Origin: Pseudorhodobacter antarcticus
GTDB taxonomy: Bacteria > Pseudomonadota > Alphaproteobacteria > Rhodobacterales > Rhodobacteraceae
Direction of reading: 5' to 3'
NCBI GenBank assembly: GCA_945860375.1
Contig: CAMAQR010000004.1
Location: 87,273-151,272 of the forward strand
DNA length: 64,000 nt
Part shown: piece by piece, positions 45,823-54,311 of the stretch
How positions within the stretch are numbered: position 1 is the first letter of the stretch
Layout of the letters: each line of letters begins with the position of its first letter
Position numbers and translations under genes: made by a program
The notes under the pieces: model-generated
The model's database searches: none
What the model was told of the DNA's origin: nothing
Seen by the model: only the letters and a program-made list of their open reading frames with translations

Positions 45823-46161
45823 ATGACTTACGTCGTCATCGACAACTGCATCGCCTGCAAATACACCGATTGCGTCGAGGTTTGCCCGGTGGATTGTTTC
45901 TATGAGGGCGAAAACATGCTGGTCATCCACCCGGATGAATGCATCGACTGTGGCGTGTGCGAACCTGAATGCCCCGCTGACGCCATCCGTCCCGATACCG
46001 AACCGGATATGGATGCCTGGGTGACGTTCAACCGCAAATATTCCGAAATGTGGCCGGTGATTGTGACCAAGAAAGACCCTCTGCCGGGGTACGAGGAACG
46101 TGACGGCGAAACTGGCAAACAGGCCAAGTATTTCTCCGAGGCTCCGGGGCAGGGCGGCTGA
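45823..46161 (+). CDS. fdxA: 7Fe ferredoxin FdxA
   Basis: The 112-residue protein carries two cluster-binding motifs: [17 protein letters not shown] (giving a [3Fe-4S] and part of a [4Fe-4S] cluster) and [16 protein letters not shown]. The pattern is the Azotobacter FdI/FdxA type. The role is electron transfer, often in oxidative or iron stress. AGGAG precedes ATG 45823. carD follows 272 bp later with its own promoter. Confidence 0.95.
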   Translation: MTYVVIDNCIACKYTDCVEVCPVDCFYEGENMLVIHPDECIDCGVCEPECPADAIRPDTEPDMDAWVTFNRKYSEMWPVIVTKKDPLPGYEERDGETGKQAKYFSEAPGQGG

Positions 46162-46255
46162 CCTGATTCGGTGGTATGGCGTTCACTTGTTGGGCGTTTT
46201 TGTCAGAAATGATCGAATACAAAGCGTAACCTGCTGGATGTGTCCGTTGCGGCAG

Positions 46256-46284
46256 TTGGAATCACGACATTTTTGTGATATACA
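46256..46284 (+). promoter_or_regulatory. Promoter of carD
   Basis: TTGGAA at 46256-46261 and TATACA at 46279-46284, with a 17-base spacer, form a good sigma-70-type promoter about 150 bases before carD. Transcription would start near 46291, giving a long leader. Confidence 0.6.
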
Positions 46285-46346
46285 ACGTTTACAAACAATC
46301 ACGGACGCCTGCCAAACACTCAGGATTGCTCGCCTGAGGTGGTAAT

Positions 46347-46409
46347 TTTCGACGATACCTGATCCGCATCGCCGGGGGCCTTTCCCCGGACGGTGATTTG
46401 TCGTCGAAA
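46347..46409 (+). promoter_or_regulatory. Long-range hairpin in the carD leader
   Basis: TTTCGACGA (46347-46355) pairs with TCGTCGAAA (46401-46409). Inside, CCGGGG (46372-46377) pairs with CCCCGG (46384-46389), with flanking ATC/GAT pairs. The result is one extended stem ending 24 bases before the start codon, downstream of a good promoter. It may control translation or RNA stability; no ligand is suggested. Confidence 0.55.
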
Positions 46410-46433
46410 CAGGGTCCTGCCAAGGAAGCTTGA

Positions 46434-46943
46434 ATGACCAAGTCTAAGAAGCCCGATTTTCGTCCCAACGAGTTTGTTGTGTACCCTGCCCATGGTGTGG
46501 GCCGGATCATTTCCATTGAAGAACAAGAAATCGCCGGGATCCATTTGGAACTGTTCGTGATCTCGTTCGAAAAGGACAAGATGACTCTGCGGGTTCCGAC
46601 GCATAAGGCCACCGAAATCGGCATGCGTTGCCTGTCGACGCCTGATGTGGTCACAAAGGCGCTGGACACCCTGAAGGGCAAGGCCCGCGTCAAGCGCGCC
46701 ATGTGGTCGCGTCGTGCGCAAGAGTATGAACAAAAGATCAACTCGGGTGATCTGATGGCGATTGCCGAAGTGGTGCGCGACCTGCACCGCAGCGACGACC
46801 AGCGTGAACAGTCCTATTCCGAGCGTCAGTTGTATGAAGCTGCACTGGAGCGTCTGACCCGTGAAGTCGCCGCCGTCTCTGGCGTGGATGAAGCTGGCGC
46901 GCAAAAGAAAGTCGGCGAAGTTCTGGTTGCCCGCGCCGCCTGA
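46434..46943 (+). CDS. carD: CarD-family transcription regulator
   Basis: The 169-residue protein has the CarD/RID fold (FRPNEFVVYPAHGVGRIISIEEQEIAG) that binds the RNA polymerase beta subunit, followed by a helical DNA-binding domain (from about residue 66) with a conserved tryptophan (KRAMWSRRAQEYEQKI). CarD proteins stabilise open promoter complexes, and rRNA promoters are the classic target. ATG has AAGG upstream, in a structured leader. A strong terminator follows. It is a single gene. Confidence 0.94.
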   Translation: MTKSKKPDFRPNEFVVYPAHGVGRIISIEEQEIAGIHLELFVISFEKDKMTLRVPTHKATEIGMRCLSTPDVVTKALDTLKGKARVKRAMWSRRAQEYEQKINSGDLMAIAEVVRDLHRSDDQREQSYSERQLYEAALERLTREVAAVSGVDEAGAQKKVGEVLVARAA

Positions 46944-46963
46944 TCTTGTGACAATTTGAAACG

Positions 46964-46990
46964 CGGCGGTCCTTTCGGGCCGCCGTTTTT
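46964..46990 (+). terminator. Rho-independent terminator after carD
   Basis: CGGCGG and CC pair with GG and CCGCCG across a TTTC loop, followed by TTTTT at 46986-46990. It starts 21 bases after the carD stop and directly adjoins the stop of the convergent antiporter gene. Confidence 0.88.
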
Positions 46991-48912
46991 CATTCCGGCG
47001 GTGGCATCTTGGGTTCGCCGTCATCCGACGACATCGGCCGCACGTCGTACAACTCTTCCAGCAGCGCAATTTCCAGATCGCGGTCCAATTGTTTGGCGCG
47101 ATCGACATAGGCGTCATTCAGATGGGTTGGCTGCCCCGGCACCCAAACCTGAGCCAGATCGCGCATGGCCCCGCGGTCAACGCGGAAATAGGCCTGAGAC
47201 ACTTTCGCGGCCTCATATTCGGAAAAACCCATGTTTTCCAAGACATAGCGCCCGGCGCGGATAGAGCTGTCAAAGGTTTCGCGCACGATGTCATTCGCTC
47301 CCGCCTGATACAGCTCATACACATGCACCCGGTCGCGGGCGCGGGCGACGATATGAATGTCGGGGCGTTTGGACCGCGCAAACTGCACGATCCGGGTGAT
47401 CGTGTCGCGGTCATCCACCGCCACCACCATCACTTGCGCCGTCATCAACCCTGCCGCGTCCAGCAGTTCGGGGCGGGATGGATCGCCAAAAAACCCTTTC
47501 ACCCCAAAGCGGCGCATGGTTTCAATCGTGGTCATGTCATTGTCCAGCACCACCGTCGGGATGCCAGAAGTGCGCACCAAACGGTTGACCACCTGCCCGA
47601 ACCGTCCGATGCCTGCGATGATCACCCGGCCCTTTTCGTCAATCTCATCAGCGGTTTGCACAGGCAGGCGATTGCCAAAGCGTTTGGTCAGATAATCATA
47701 GCCCATGAACAGCAAAGGCGTCAGCAGCATCGACAGGCTGATCACCAGCAAGGACATCTGCCCCGCCGCCAGCGGCAACGCGCCTTCACTGCGCGCGAAA
47801 CTGACGATCAGAAAGCCAAACTCACCGCCCTGCGCAAGACTGAGGGAGAACAGCCAGCGGTCGTGGCGTTTCAGCCCGAACACAAAGGCAATCCCCACCA
47901 AAACCGCCGCCTTCAACGCCATCAGGCCAAGGGTCAGCGACAGCACCAGCAACGGCTCGCGCGCCAACATCGCAAAGTTGATCCCCACGCCCACGGTCAT
48001 GAAAAACAGGCCCAGCAACAGGCCCTTGAACGGTTTCAGATCCGCTTCCAACTGGTGCCGGAACTCCGAGTTGGCCAGAACCACGCCCGCCACAAAAGTC
48101 CCCAAAGCCGGGGACAGGCCCACCAGCATCATCAGAAACGCGATGCCCAGCACCATCAACAGGCTGATGAAGGTCGACATCTCGGGCAGTTTTGCGGCAT
48201 GGACAAAGCGGAAAATCGGGCGGGAAAGGTAGTGGCCCGCCAGCACGATTGTGGCGACAATGATCAAGGTCAACAGGCCCGCGCCCCAACCCGGCAGCGA
48301 TTGCACCAGGGTGATCAGCGGCTCTGCTGCGCCTTCGACCTCGGCTGCGGCATCGACGTTGGTGACGCCAAACAGCGCCGCCTTAGGCCCTTGGATCGGC
48401 GGCAGGGCCAGAATCGGGATCACCGCAAGCATCGGAATCACGGCGATATCCTGCGTCAGCAGCACCGAAAACGCAGAACGGCCCCCCGGCGTGCGCATCA
48501 GGTTCTTCTCGGTCAGGGTTTGGAGCACGATGGCAGTGGACGATAGCGAGCACAGCATCCCGACTGTAAGGGCCACCGTGCCCGGATTGCCCAACCACAG
48601 CAGGAAAAGCGTCACCAGAACGGTCGTGATCACCACCTGCGCTCCGCCCATCCCGATCAGCTTGTGCCGCATCCCCCACAGCACGGCAGGTTCCAACTCC
48701 AACCCGATCAGGAACAGCATCAGCACCACGCCAAATTCGGCAAAATGCTGCAAATCGGCGGTTTCAGCGCCCGCGATGCCAAAGATTGGCCCCATCAAGA
48801 TGCCCGCCGCGAGGTATCCCAGCACCGAGCCCAGGCCCAGACGCACGGCCAAAGGCACCACCAGAACGGCGGCACCAAGGTAGATCGAGGCTTGCAGCAG
48901 AAAACTTTCCAT
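46990..48912 (-). CDS. CPA2-family cation:proton antiporter with RCK domain (KefB-like)
   Basis: The 640-residue inner-membrane protein has about 12-13 hydrophobic segments in the first 390 residues, including the GLSPALGTFVAGVVLANSEFRHQLE motif and LTQDIAVIPMLAVI. An RCK/TrkA-N domain starts with GRVIIAGIGRFGQVVNRLV (Rossmann), and a short cytoplasmic tail follows. This is the KefB/KefC/RosB pattern: potassium or sodium efflux against proton, gated by ligands. Whether glutathione gates it is unknown. It is the only gene in its unit except the upstream Lrp-type regulator, 9 bp before it. Confidence 0.92.
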   Translation of the reverse strand: MESFLLQASIYLGAAVLVVPLAVRLGLGSVLGYLAAGILMGPIFGIAGAETADLQHFAEFGVVLMLFLIGLELEPAVLWGMRHKLIGMGGAQVVITTVLVTLFLLWLGNPGTVALTVGMLCSLSSTAIVLQTLTEKNLMRTPGGRSAFSVLLTQDIAVIPMLAVIPILALPPIQGPKAALFGVTNVDAAAEVEGAAEPLITLVQSLPGWGAGLLTLIIVATIVLAGHYLSRPIFRFVHAAKLPEMSTFISLLMVLGIAFLMMLVGLSPALGTFVAGVVLANSEFRHQLEADLKPFKGLLLGLFFMTVGVGINFAMLAREPLLVLSLTLGLMALKAAVLVGIAFVFGLKRHDRWLFSLSLAQGGEFGFLIVSFARSEGALPLAAGQMSLLVISLSMLLTPLLFMGYDYLTKRFGNRLPVQTADEIDEKGRVIIAGIGRFGQVVNRLVRTSGIPTVVLDNDMTTIETMRRFGVKGFFGDPSRPELLDAAGLMTAQVMVVAVDDRDTITRIVQFARSKRPDIHIVARARDRVHVYELYQAGANDIVRETFDSSIRAGRYVLENMGFSEYEAAKVSQAYFRVDRGAMRDLAQVWVPGQPTHLNDAYVDRAKQLDRDLEIALLEELYDVRPMSSDDGEPKMPPPE

Positions 48913-48921
48913 GGCGGTCTT

Positions 48922-49377
48922 TCAGGTCGGCAAAGGCGCATCGGCCTTGAATTGGTCCATCACAATCTGGCTTTGCACCCGCGCCACGGCCGGATGCGGC
49001 AACAGCAACTGGTGGATCACCCGATTCAAATCTGGCAAATCCGCGCACCAGACCCGCAGCAGGTAATCCGCCTCGCCGGTCAGGGTCCAAGCCGACACGA
49101 TCTCGGGGCAGGTGGCAACCAGACTGCTGAAACTGCGCCCCGCTTCGGGGGCATGAGTGGCCATCTGCACCTGCACAAAGGCCTGCACCGTCAGCCCCAC
49201 CTTGCCCGGACACAGCCGCGCGGCGTATCCGGTGACATAACCCTCGGCCTCCAGCCTTTGACGCCTGCGCGCGGCCTGACTGGGCGACAGATGCAAACGG
49301 TCGCCCAATTCCTGCGCGGTCAGCATGGCATCGACCTGAATCTCTGCCAGCAGGCGTTGGTCAGTGGCATCAAGCAT
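48922..49377 (-). CDS. Lrp/AsnC-family regulator (near hpd)
   Basis: The 151-residue regulator has an N-terminal helix-turn-helix (TAQELGDRLHLSPSQAARRRQRLEAEGYVTGYAARLC) and a C-terminal RAM/AsnC ligand-binding domain with VQVQMATHAPE and TGEADYLLRV. Start 49377 gives the canonical MLDATDQRLLAEIQ N-terminus; longer starts to 49467 exist. It is divergent from hpd, and repeats in the spacer suggest it controls hpd in response to an aromatic amino acid or its product. It lies just upstream of the antiporter and may share its transcript. Confidence 0.9.
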   Translation of the reverse strand: MLDATDQRLLAEIQVDAMLTAQELGDRLHLSPSQAARRRQRLEAEGYVTGYAARLCPGKVGLTVQAFVQVQMATHAPEAGRSFSSLVATCPEIVSAWTLTGEADYLLRVWCADLPDLNRVIHQLLLPHPAVARVQSQIVMDQFKADAPLPT

Positions 49378-49418
49378 GCGGGTTTCTCGCATTAATCCGG
49401 GGTTCCGCATGATAATCG

Positions 49419-49461
49419 CGCGCAAATCGTGGTGCGACAAGCCATGTTCGCGCAAATTGCG
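49419..49461. promoter_or_regulatory. Candidate operator between the Lrp-type gene and hpd
   Basis: CGCGCAAAT occurs at 49419-49427 and again at 49449-49457, exactly 30 bases apart (about three helical turns). The second copy continues into the dyad CGCAAATTGCG (49451-49461). This spacing on one face fits Lrp-family oligomer binding. It sits between the two divergent starts. Confidence 0.35.
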
Positions 49462-49509
49462 TGTCACATATGCGTTATTATGAAACCCACCCTAAAGATA
49501 AGGCCTGCC

Positions 49510-50598
49510 ATGGGACCGTTTCCGCATTCTGCTGCCAAAGCCGTGATTTCCGCCCACAATCCCGCCGGGACCGATGGGTTCGAGTTTGTCGAATTTTCAC
49601 ATCCGCAGCCCGACGATCTGCGCGCGCTGTTCGCTCGGATGGGCTATACGCTGACCGCCCAACACAAGACGCGCAACGTGCAGCTGTGGCAGCAGGGCGA
49701 CATCACCTATGTGCTGAATGACGACCCAAACAGCCACGCGCGCCGCTTTGCGGATGCGCACGGCCCTTGTGCGGCCTCGATGGGCTGGCGGGTGGTCGAT
49801 GCCGCGCATGCCTTTGCCCATGCTGTGGCTTTGGGGGCAACGCCCCACACAGGGCCGAAAACGCTCGAGCTTCCGGCGATTGTGGGGATCGGCGGGTCAC
49901 TGATCTACTTCATCGATCAGTACGGCGCGGCCAATCCCTATGCTGACTTTAACGGGCTGGCGCCCATGAAACCGGCGGGTGTGGGTTTCCACTATCTCGA
50001 CCATCTGACTCACAATGTTCACAAGGGCAATATGGACCTTTGGTTTGACTTTTACGTCAAGATCTTCGGCTTCAAGCAGATTCGATTTTTTGACATTGAA
50101 GGCAAGCATTCGGGCCTGTTCAGCCGCGCCCTGACCTCGCCTTGCGGCCGCATCCGCATTCCGATCAACGAAGATCGCGGCGAGTCGGGGCAGATTGTCG
50201 AATATCTCAGACGCTACAACGGAGAGGGTATTCAGCACATCGCCGTCGGCACGGATGATATTTACGCAGGCACCGACGAGATCGCCGCGCGCGGGTTGCG
50301 GTTCATGCCAAAGCCACCGATGGCCTATTATGAGGCGTCAAAAGCCCGTGTTGTCGGGCATGAAGAACCGCTGGAGGCGATGGCCAAACATGGCATCCTG
50401 ATCGATGGCGAGGGTGTGGTGGACGGCGGTGAAACCCGCATCCTGTTGCAAATATTCTCAAAAACCGTGATCGGGCCGATCTTCTTCGAGTTTATTCAAC
50501 GCAAGGGCGACGATGGCTTTGGAGAAGGCAATTTCCGGGCGCTGTTTGAAAGCATCGAACAGGATCAAATCGACCGGGGGGTTCTGAAGGCTTCTTGA
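49510..50598 (+). CDS. hpd: 4-hydroxyphenylpyruvate dioxygenase
   Basis: The 362-residue non-heme iron dioxygenase converts 4-hydroxyphenylpyruvate to homogentisate in tyrosine catabolism. The facial triad is visible at H165 (LDHLTHNV), H243 (GIQHIAVGTDD) and E327 (FFEFIQRKG), matching H161/H240/E322 of the Pseudomonas enzyme. ATG 49510 has AAGG six bases upstream. No hmgA or fahA is adjacent. It abuts the stop of the convergent 907-residue protein without spacer. Confidence 0.95.
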   Translation: MGPFPHSAAKAVISAHNPAGTDGFEFVEFSHPQPDDLRALFARMGYTLTAQHKTRNVQLWQQGDITYVLNDDPNSHARRFADAHGPCAASMGWRVVDAAHAFAHAVALGATPHTGPKTLELPAIVGIGGSLIYFIDQYGAANPYADFNGLAPMKPAGVGFHYLDHLTHNVHKGNMDLWFDFYVKIFGFKQIRFFDIEGKHSGLFSRALTSPCGRIRIPINEDRGESGQIVEYLRRYNGEGIQHIAVGTDDIYAGTDEIAARGLRFMPKPPMAYYEASKARVVGHEEPLEAMAKHGILIDGEGVVDGGETRILLQIFSKTVIGPIFFEFIQRKGDDGFGEGNFRALFESIEQDQIDRGVLKAS

Positions 50599-53322
50599 TC
50601 AGCCCTTCGGCATCGCCAGCGTCACCATCTTGCCGCCCTTTTTATAGCGCACTTCGCTGCCGGTGATGGCTGCGATCTGGCCGCCGTCGATCTTGTCGCC
50701 GACCCTGACCTTCTTGAAACGGCCATTGGTTTGGCGGATCAGGGCGTGACGATTGCTGTCGGTGCCGTAGACGCCGATCAGGTTGACTTTGGACAGGTTG
50801 ATGGCGTTCTTGAACGTCGCTTGTTTCGCGACCGAGGCCCGGGTGGGGATGGAGGGCGCGGCAGCGACGACCTCTGGTTCATTGTCCGCCTCGGGGGCTG
50901 CGTTTCTTGCGGGTGCCGTTTCGACGACTTCCGGCTCTGGTTCCGTGGCCCGGATGGCGGCTGCGATCACGGCCTCTAACGATTCGCTCTCATCCTGCGG
51001 GCGCGCTTCGGGTTTGCGGCTGATGGCGACGGCCATTGTGCTGCGCAGGGAATCCGGGGCCAGGCTGGCCTCTGGCAGCGCGGCCAAAGAGGCGCTGGCC
51101 GAAGCCAGACGCGCCTCTTCGCCAGCGGCCAGTGTGGTTGTGGGGCGGGCTTGCGGGCGCAATCCAGCCAAGCGGCTGTCAACGGAGGGGGCCAAGGCTC
51201 CCTGGTCGGCGGGGGCCGCCGGAACCAGACCCTCGGGGCGCGGCTGTGATCGTTTGCCCTGCAGCGCTGGATTGACAGGCAGCGGCGCATCAGCGGCAGG
51301 CGGTGCAGCACCCAAAGCGGCGGCAGCCGTCACATCGGCGGGGCGCGGTTCGGGCACACGCGGCGGCTTGCCGGCAATCAGCAGAACGCCCTCGGGAGTG
51401 ACAATCCCCTCGGGCGTTGGGCGGATCAGACCATCCGCGTCGAACTGATAAACGGTGCCAAAGGGCGGTGGTGCAGGTTGCGCTGAAGGCAGCGTATCAC
51501 CCCGCGCATCGGCTTTGGGCAGGGCCAGTGCATCGGGCGCGTTCGGCGGCGCGTCCATGGTGGCCAGCAAAATCTCATCCTGCGGAAGGGCCCCCGGGGC
51601 GTTTTCCAGCGCCACCGCCAGTTCATCGACGGTCTGCGGGGCGGGCTCCAATGTGGATTCGGGTGCGGGTTCCAGTGCGGGTTCTGCCAACTGCGCGGCG
51701 GTGTTGGCGGCGGCCAACTCTGCGGGGTCTTGCATGTCCGCCAGCATTTCGTCGTCCGGCGCAGGTGTTTCGGCATTCATCATCGCCGTTTCAACCGCAG
51801 GATCGGACCCCTGCCAGAAGGCCAGTGAGTAAGACGACCACGCCGCCACCAATGCCAGAAACATCAGCAACACGGCGGTCATGATCAGCCCAAGATGCCG
51901 CGGTTTGCCACGCACAGGCGCGGGTTTGCCGCCCAGCCCAATGCCGGGCCGGGGCGGTGTTGCCTGCGCCTGCGCCGGTTTTGGCGCGGTCTGCAGCGCC
52001 GCGGGGATCGGGGCCTTTGCCTTCCTGCCTCCCGCCGCAGTCGGTGGCATGACCAAAGCCCCCAAGTCACGCAAGGCTTTGTCCGCTGCGTTGGGCTTGA
52101 CCGCCGCACTTGGGCGGGGCGGAGGCGGGGCTGAGACAGGGCGCGCTGCGACGGGCCGCGCTGCGACGGGGCGTGCCACAACGGGACGCTCCGCAGCACC
52201 CGCAACAGGCGGCAGCGGCTTGGCGATCGACGGCCGCGCCACTGCAGATTTTGCAGCACCCAAGGCGGGGGATTTGCCGCGTGGCGCATCTTCTGCAAAC
52301 CGACGGCTGGAGAATGCCACCATCGCCGAGGCCGAGGGCGCCGGCGGCAGTTCATCATCAATACCCGGATCCGTCACCCGCGCCGTTGCTGGCTGCCGCG
52401 GTTGGGCCAAGACCTCGGGTTCCTCGTCGGCCACGTCCAAAGCCATCGGGGCTTCGTCGGCCTCAGTCACCGGCTGCGGGGCAAGCGGAGCCGGTTCCGC
52501 CAATGCCGGGTTCAGGGCGCGGTCATCCAGCTGCGGCAAAGCGTCCGGTTCAGAGAACGGCGGGTCTTCTTGCGGGATAAACTCAGGCTCGGCGGGATAA
52601 TCCGGTTCCGGCAGATATTCAGGTTCGGGTGTCGGAATCTCTTCCGGCATTGGTGCAGGTTGCGGCACAAACTCCGGCTCAGTCGCCGGGATTGCGTCCG
52701 GTTCCGGCTCAAAAACTGGTTCCGGCACGAAATGCGGCAACTCTTCTGGCGCCGGCACAGACCCTGCAGAAAAGCCGCGCGCCACAAGGTTGACCGGGGC
52801 TGCATCCCGCTCCACCGTCTCCCCACTCGTCAGCAAGGTGGCAGCGAAGGCTGTCGGGCCAAACCACGGCTCACCCTGAAACGCCTGGTCTTGCGGCAAT
52901 GCCACGAAAGCCACGGGATTGAACCTGTGCTCGGCAGCAAAGGCTTCGGCTTCGGCCAAAGTCTCACGCGCGATCACCGCCACTTGCACCAGATCACCTT
53001 GCGCCGACCAGTCAAACGCCAGATCGCTGACATCGTAGGGCGTGCGGCCTTCCAAGGCGACCCGGATCTGGGCCAGACGACTGGCGTCATCGGGGCCGGG
53101 GGCGATGACTTCGGTATAGAGGATCTGATCATTTGGAATGATCAGCTTGGTTGCAAGCCCACGCGGTGACAGGCCAAGCGCGGTAGAGCGCAAATATCCC
53201 AAAGCTTCGGGAAGGTCGGGATTGTCAAGCGCGACAGCGCCAACTTCGACCCATCCCGCACCGTTGCGGTGCAGAAGGCCCAAGGACGATTCCCGAAAGT
53301 CGAGTGCAAAAGCTGGTTTCAT
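50599..53322 (-). CDS. Large single-pass protein with GspL/PilM-like head and PilP/GspC-like tail
   Basis: This 907-residue protein has an N-terminal domain (about residues 1-175) beginning MKPAFALDFRESSLGLLHRNG. Its layout is like the actin-like cytoplasmic domain of GspL/PilM. A long Pro/Glu/Ala-rich acidic stretch (about 185-470) follows, then one membrane helix (about 477-500), then a second Pro/Ala-rich spacer. The last 80 residues (INLSKVNLIGVYGTDSNRHALIRQTNGRFKKVRVGDKIDGGQIAAITGSEVRYKKGGKMV) resemble the GspC/PilP homology region with its small beta barrel. The order cytoplasmic head, TM, periplasmic tail is what a fused inner-membrane platform protein would have. No other pilus or secretion gene is in the window. 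It may be called translation-initiation-factor-2-like because of its composition, which is misleading. Confidence 0.8.
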   Translation of the reverse strand: MKPAFALDFRESSLGLLHRNGAGWVEVGAVALDNPDLPEALGYLRSTALGLSPRGLATKLIIPNDQILYTEVIAPGPDDASRLAQIRVALEGRTPYDVSDLAFDWSAQGDLVQVAVIARETLAEAEAFAAEHRFNPVAFVALPQDQAFQGEPWFGPTAFAATLLTSGETVERDAAPVNLVARGFSAGSVPAPEELPHFVPEPVFEPEPDAIPATEPEFVPQPAPMPEEIPTPEPEYLPEPDYPAEPEFIPQEDPPFSEPDALPQLDDRALNPALAEPAPLAPQPVTEADEAPMALDVADEEPEVLAQPRQPATARVTDPGIDDELPPAPSASAMVAFSSRRFAEDAPRGKSPALGAAKSAVARPSIAKPLPPVAGAAERPVVARPVAARPVAARPVSAPPPPRPSAAVKPNAADKALRDLGALVMPPTAAGGRKAKAPIPAALQTAPKPAQAQATPPRPGIGLGGKPAPVRGKPRHLGLIMTAVLLMFLALVAAWSSYSLAFWQGSDPAVETAMMNAETPAPDDEMLADMQDPAELAAANTAAQLAEPALEPAPESTLEPAPQTVDELAVALENAPGALPQDEILLATMDAPPNAPDALALPKADARGDTLPSAQPAPPPFGTVYQFDADGLIRPTPEGIVTPEGVLLIAGKPPRVPEPRPADVTAAAALGAAPPAADAPLPVNPALQGKRSQPRPEGLVPAAPADQGALAPSVDSRLAGLRPQARPTTTLAAGEEARLASASASLAALPEASLAPDSLRSTMAVAISRKPEARPQDESESLEAVIAAAIRATEPEPEVVETAPARNAAPEADNEPEVVAAAPSIPTRASVAKQATFKNAINLSKVNLIGVYGTDSNRHALIRQTNGRFKKVRVGDKIDGGQIAAITGSEVRYKKGGKMVTLAMPKG

Positions 53323-53494
53323 TCCACGGGTCTAGCACAAAGGCCAAGGTTGCGGAAACGCACCCTGGCAAGGTTTTTCCTTCCTATAGCAGCTTTTTGC
53401 CGAATGAAAGAAAAAGCCAAAAGATCACCAAGGATTGGGTTGCAGCCTGCGGTATACCAACGCACGTGTCACGCCCATCCCTAAGGAGGATTTC

Positions 53495-54178
53495 ATGCGC
53501 GTTCTCAATGCCCTTGTTGTGTCGGCAGCCTTGGCGCTACCGCTGGCTGTTCCGGTTCTTGCCGCCACCGTCACCGTGACTGGTGAGGCCACTGTAGAGG
53601 CGACGCCCGACATGGCGACGATCTCGCTGGGCGTCACCACGGATGGCGATACGGCTGCTGTGGCCATGGCCGCCAACACCATCGCCCTGCAGGCCGTGAT
53701 GGCGCGGCTGAAAGCCGCCGGGATCGAGGACCGCGACCTGCAAACCTCTAACCTGTCGCTCAACCCCAATTGGGTGGGCTATGATGGCAGCAGCACGCCC
53801 AGGATCGCCGGATATGTGGCCTCCAACATGCTGAACGTGCGGGTGCGGGCGCTTGAAACGCTGGGCACTGTGCTGGACGCGTCGATTGCCGACGGGGCCA
53901 ACACCATGAACGGCATCACGTTCGAGCTGTCCACTCCGCGCCCGGTGCAGGATGAGGCCCGCAAAGCGGCAGTAGAAGACGCCCGCGCCCGCGCCGAACT
54001 GCTGGTCAGCGCAAGCGGAGGCACGCTGGGCAAGATCGTCTCGATTACCGAAAACGCCGGCTATGGCGCACCAATGCCGATGTTCCGCACCGATGCTGCG
54101 GCAGCCCCGGTGCCGGTGGCCAGCGGTCAGATCGGGCTGATGGCCTCTGTCACCGTTGTCTATGATATCGCAGACTAG
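53495..54178 (+). CDS. SIMPL (DUF541) secreted protein
   Basis: The 227-residue protein has a signal peptide (MRVLNALVVSAALALPLAVPVLA) and a SIMPL/DUF541 domain with VTGEATVEATPDMATISLGVTTDGDT, and DLQTSNLSLNPNWVGYDGSSTPRIAGYVASN. The family includes periplasmic oxidative-stress protein YggE and forms oligomeric rings. AAGGAGG precedes ATG 53495 almost perfectly; a 20-codon longer reading is not used. It is divergent from the 907-residue gene. Confidence 0.92.
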   Translation: MRVLNALVVSAALALPLAVPVLAATVTVTGEATVEATPDMATISLGVTTDGDTAAVAMAANTIALQAVMARLKAAGIEDRDLQTSNLSLNPNWVGYDGSSTPRIAGYVASNMLNVRVRALETLGTVLDASIADGANTMNGITFELSTPRPVQDEARKAAVEDARARAELLVSASGGTLGKIVSITENAGYGAPMPMFRTDAAAAPVPVASGQIGLMASVTVVYDIAD

Positions 54179-54182
54179 CGGG

Positions 54183-54204
54183 TTTCATCTTGGCTCAACC
54201 ATCC
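54183..54204 (-). repeat. Copy of the 22-bp GCCAAGATGAAA intergenic motif
   Basis: It starts four bases after the SIMPL gene stop and reads TTTCATCTTGGC then CAACCATCC on the plus strand. It is one of four copies in the window (see 2124, 8341 and 61704). Confidence 0.55.
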
Positions 54205-54238
54205 TTGCCGGAGGCTCTGCGGTCAAAATGGCCTTCGG

Positions 54239-54266
54239 CAGGCCGGAATCCTGCGATTCCGGCCTG
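54239..54266. terminator. Stable 12-bp hairpin between SIMPL and metY
   Basis: CAGGCCGGAATC pairs perfectly with GATTCCGGCCTG around CTGC. It lies between two convergent genes, so it may end either transcript, but U-tracts are not in the canonical place on either strand. Confidence 0.55.
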
Positions 54267-54311
54267 AGTATTTGAAAAAAGCAACTGACTCTGGGGCGGT
54301 GGCTTGCCGCC

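Noticed and set aside
47089..48546. A 485-codon plus-strand frame inside the antiporter
   Set aside because: His/Gln/Arg-rich antisense frame; the antiporter on the other strand has clear membrane segments and RCK motif.
46990..48912. Calling the antiporter KefB specifically
   Set aside because: CPA2 plus RCK layout is clear, but no ancillary KefG/KefF gene and no decisive glutathione-site residues could be confirmed.
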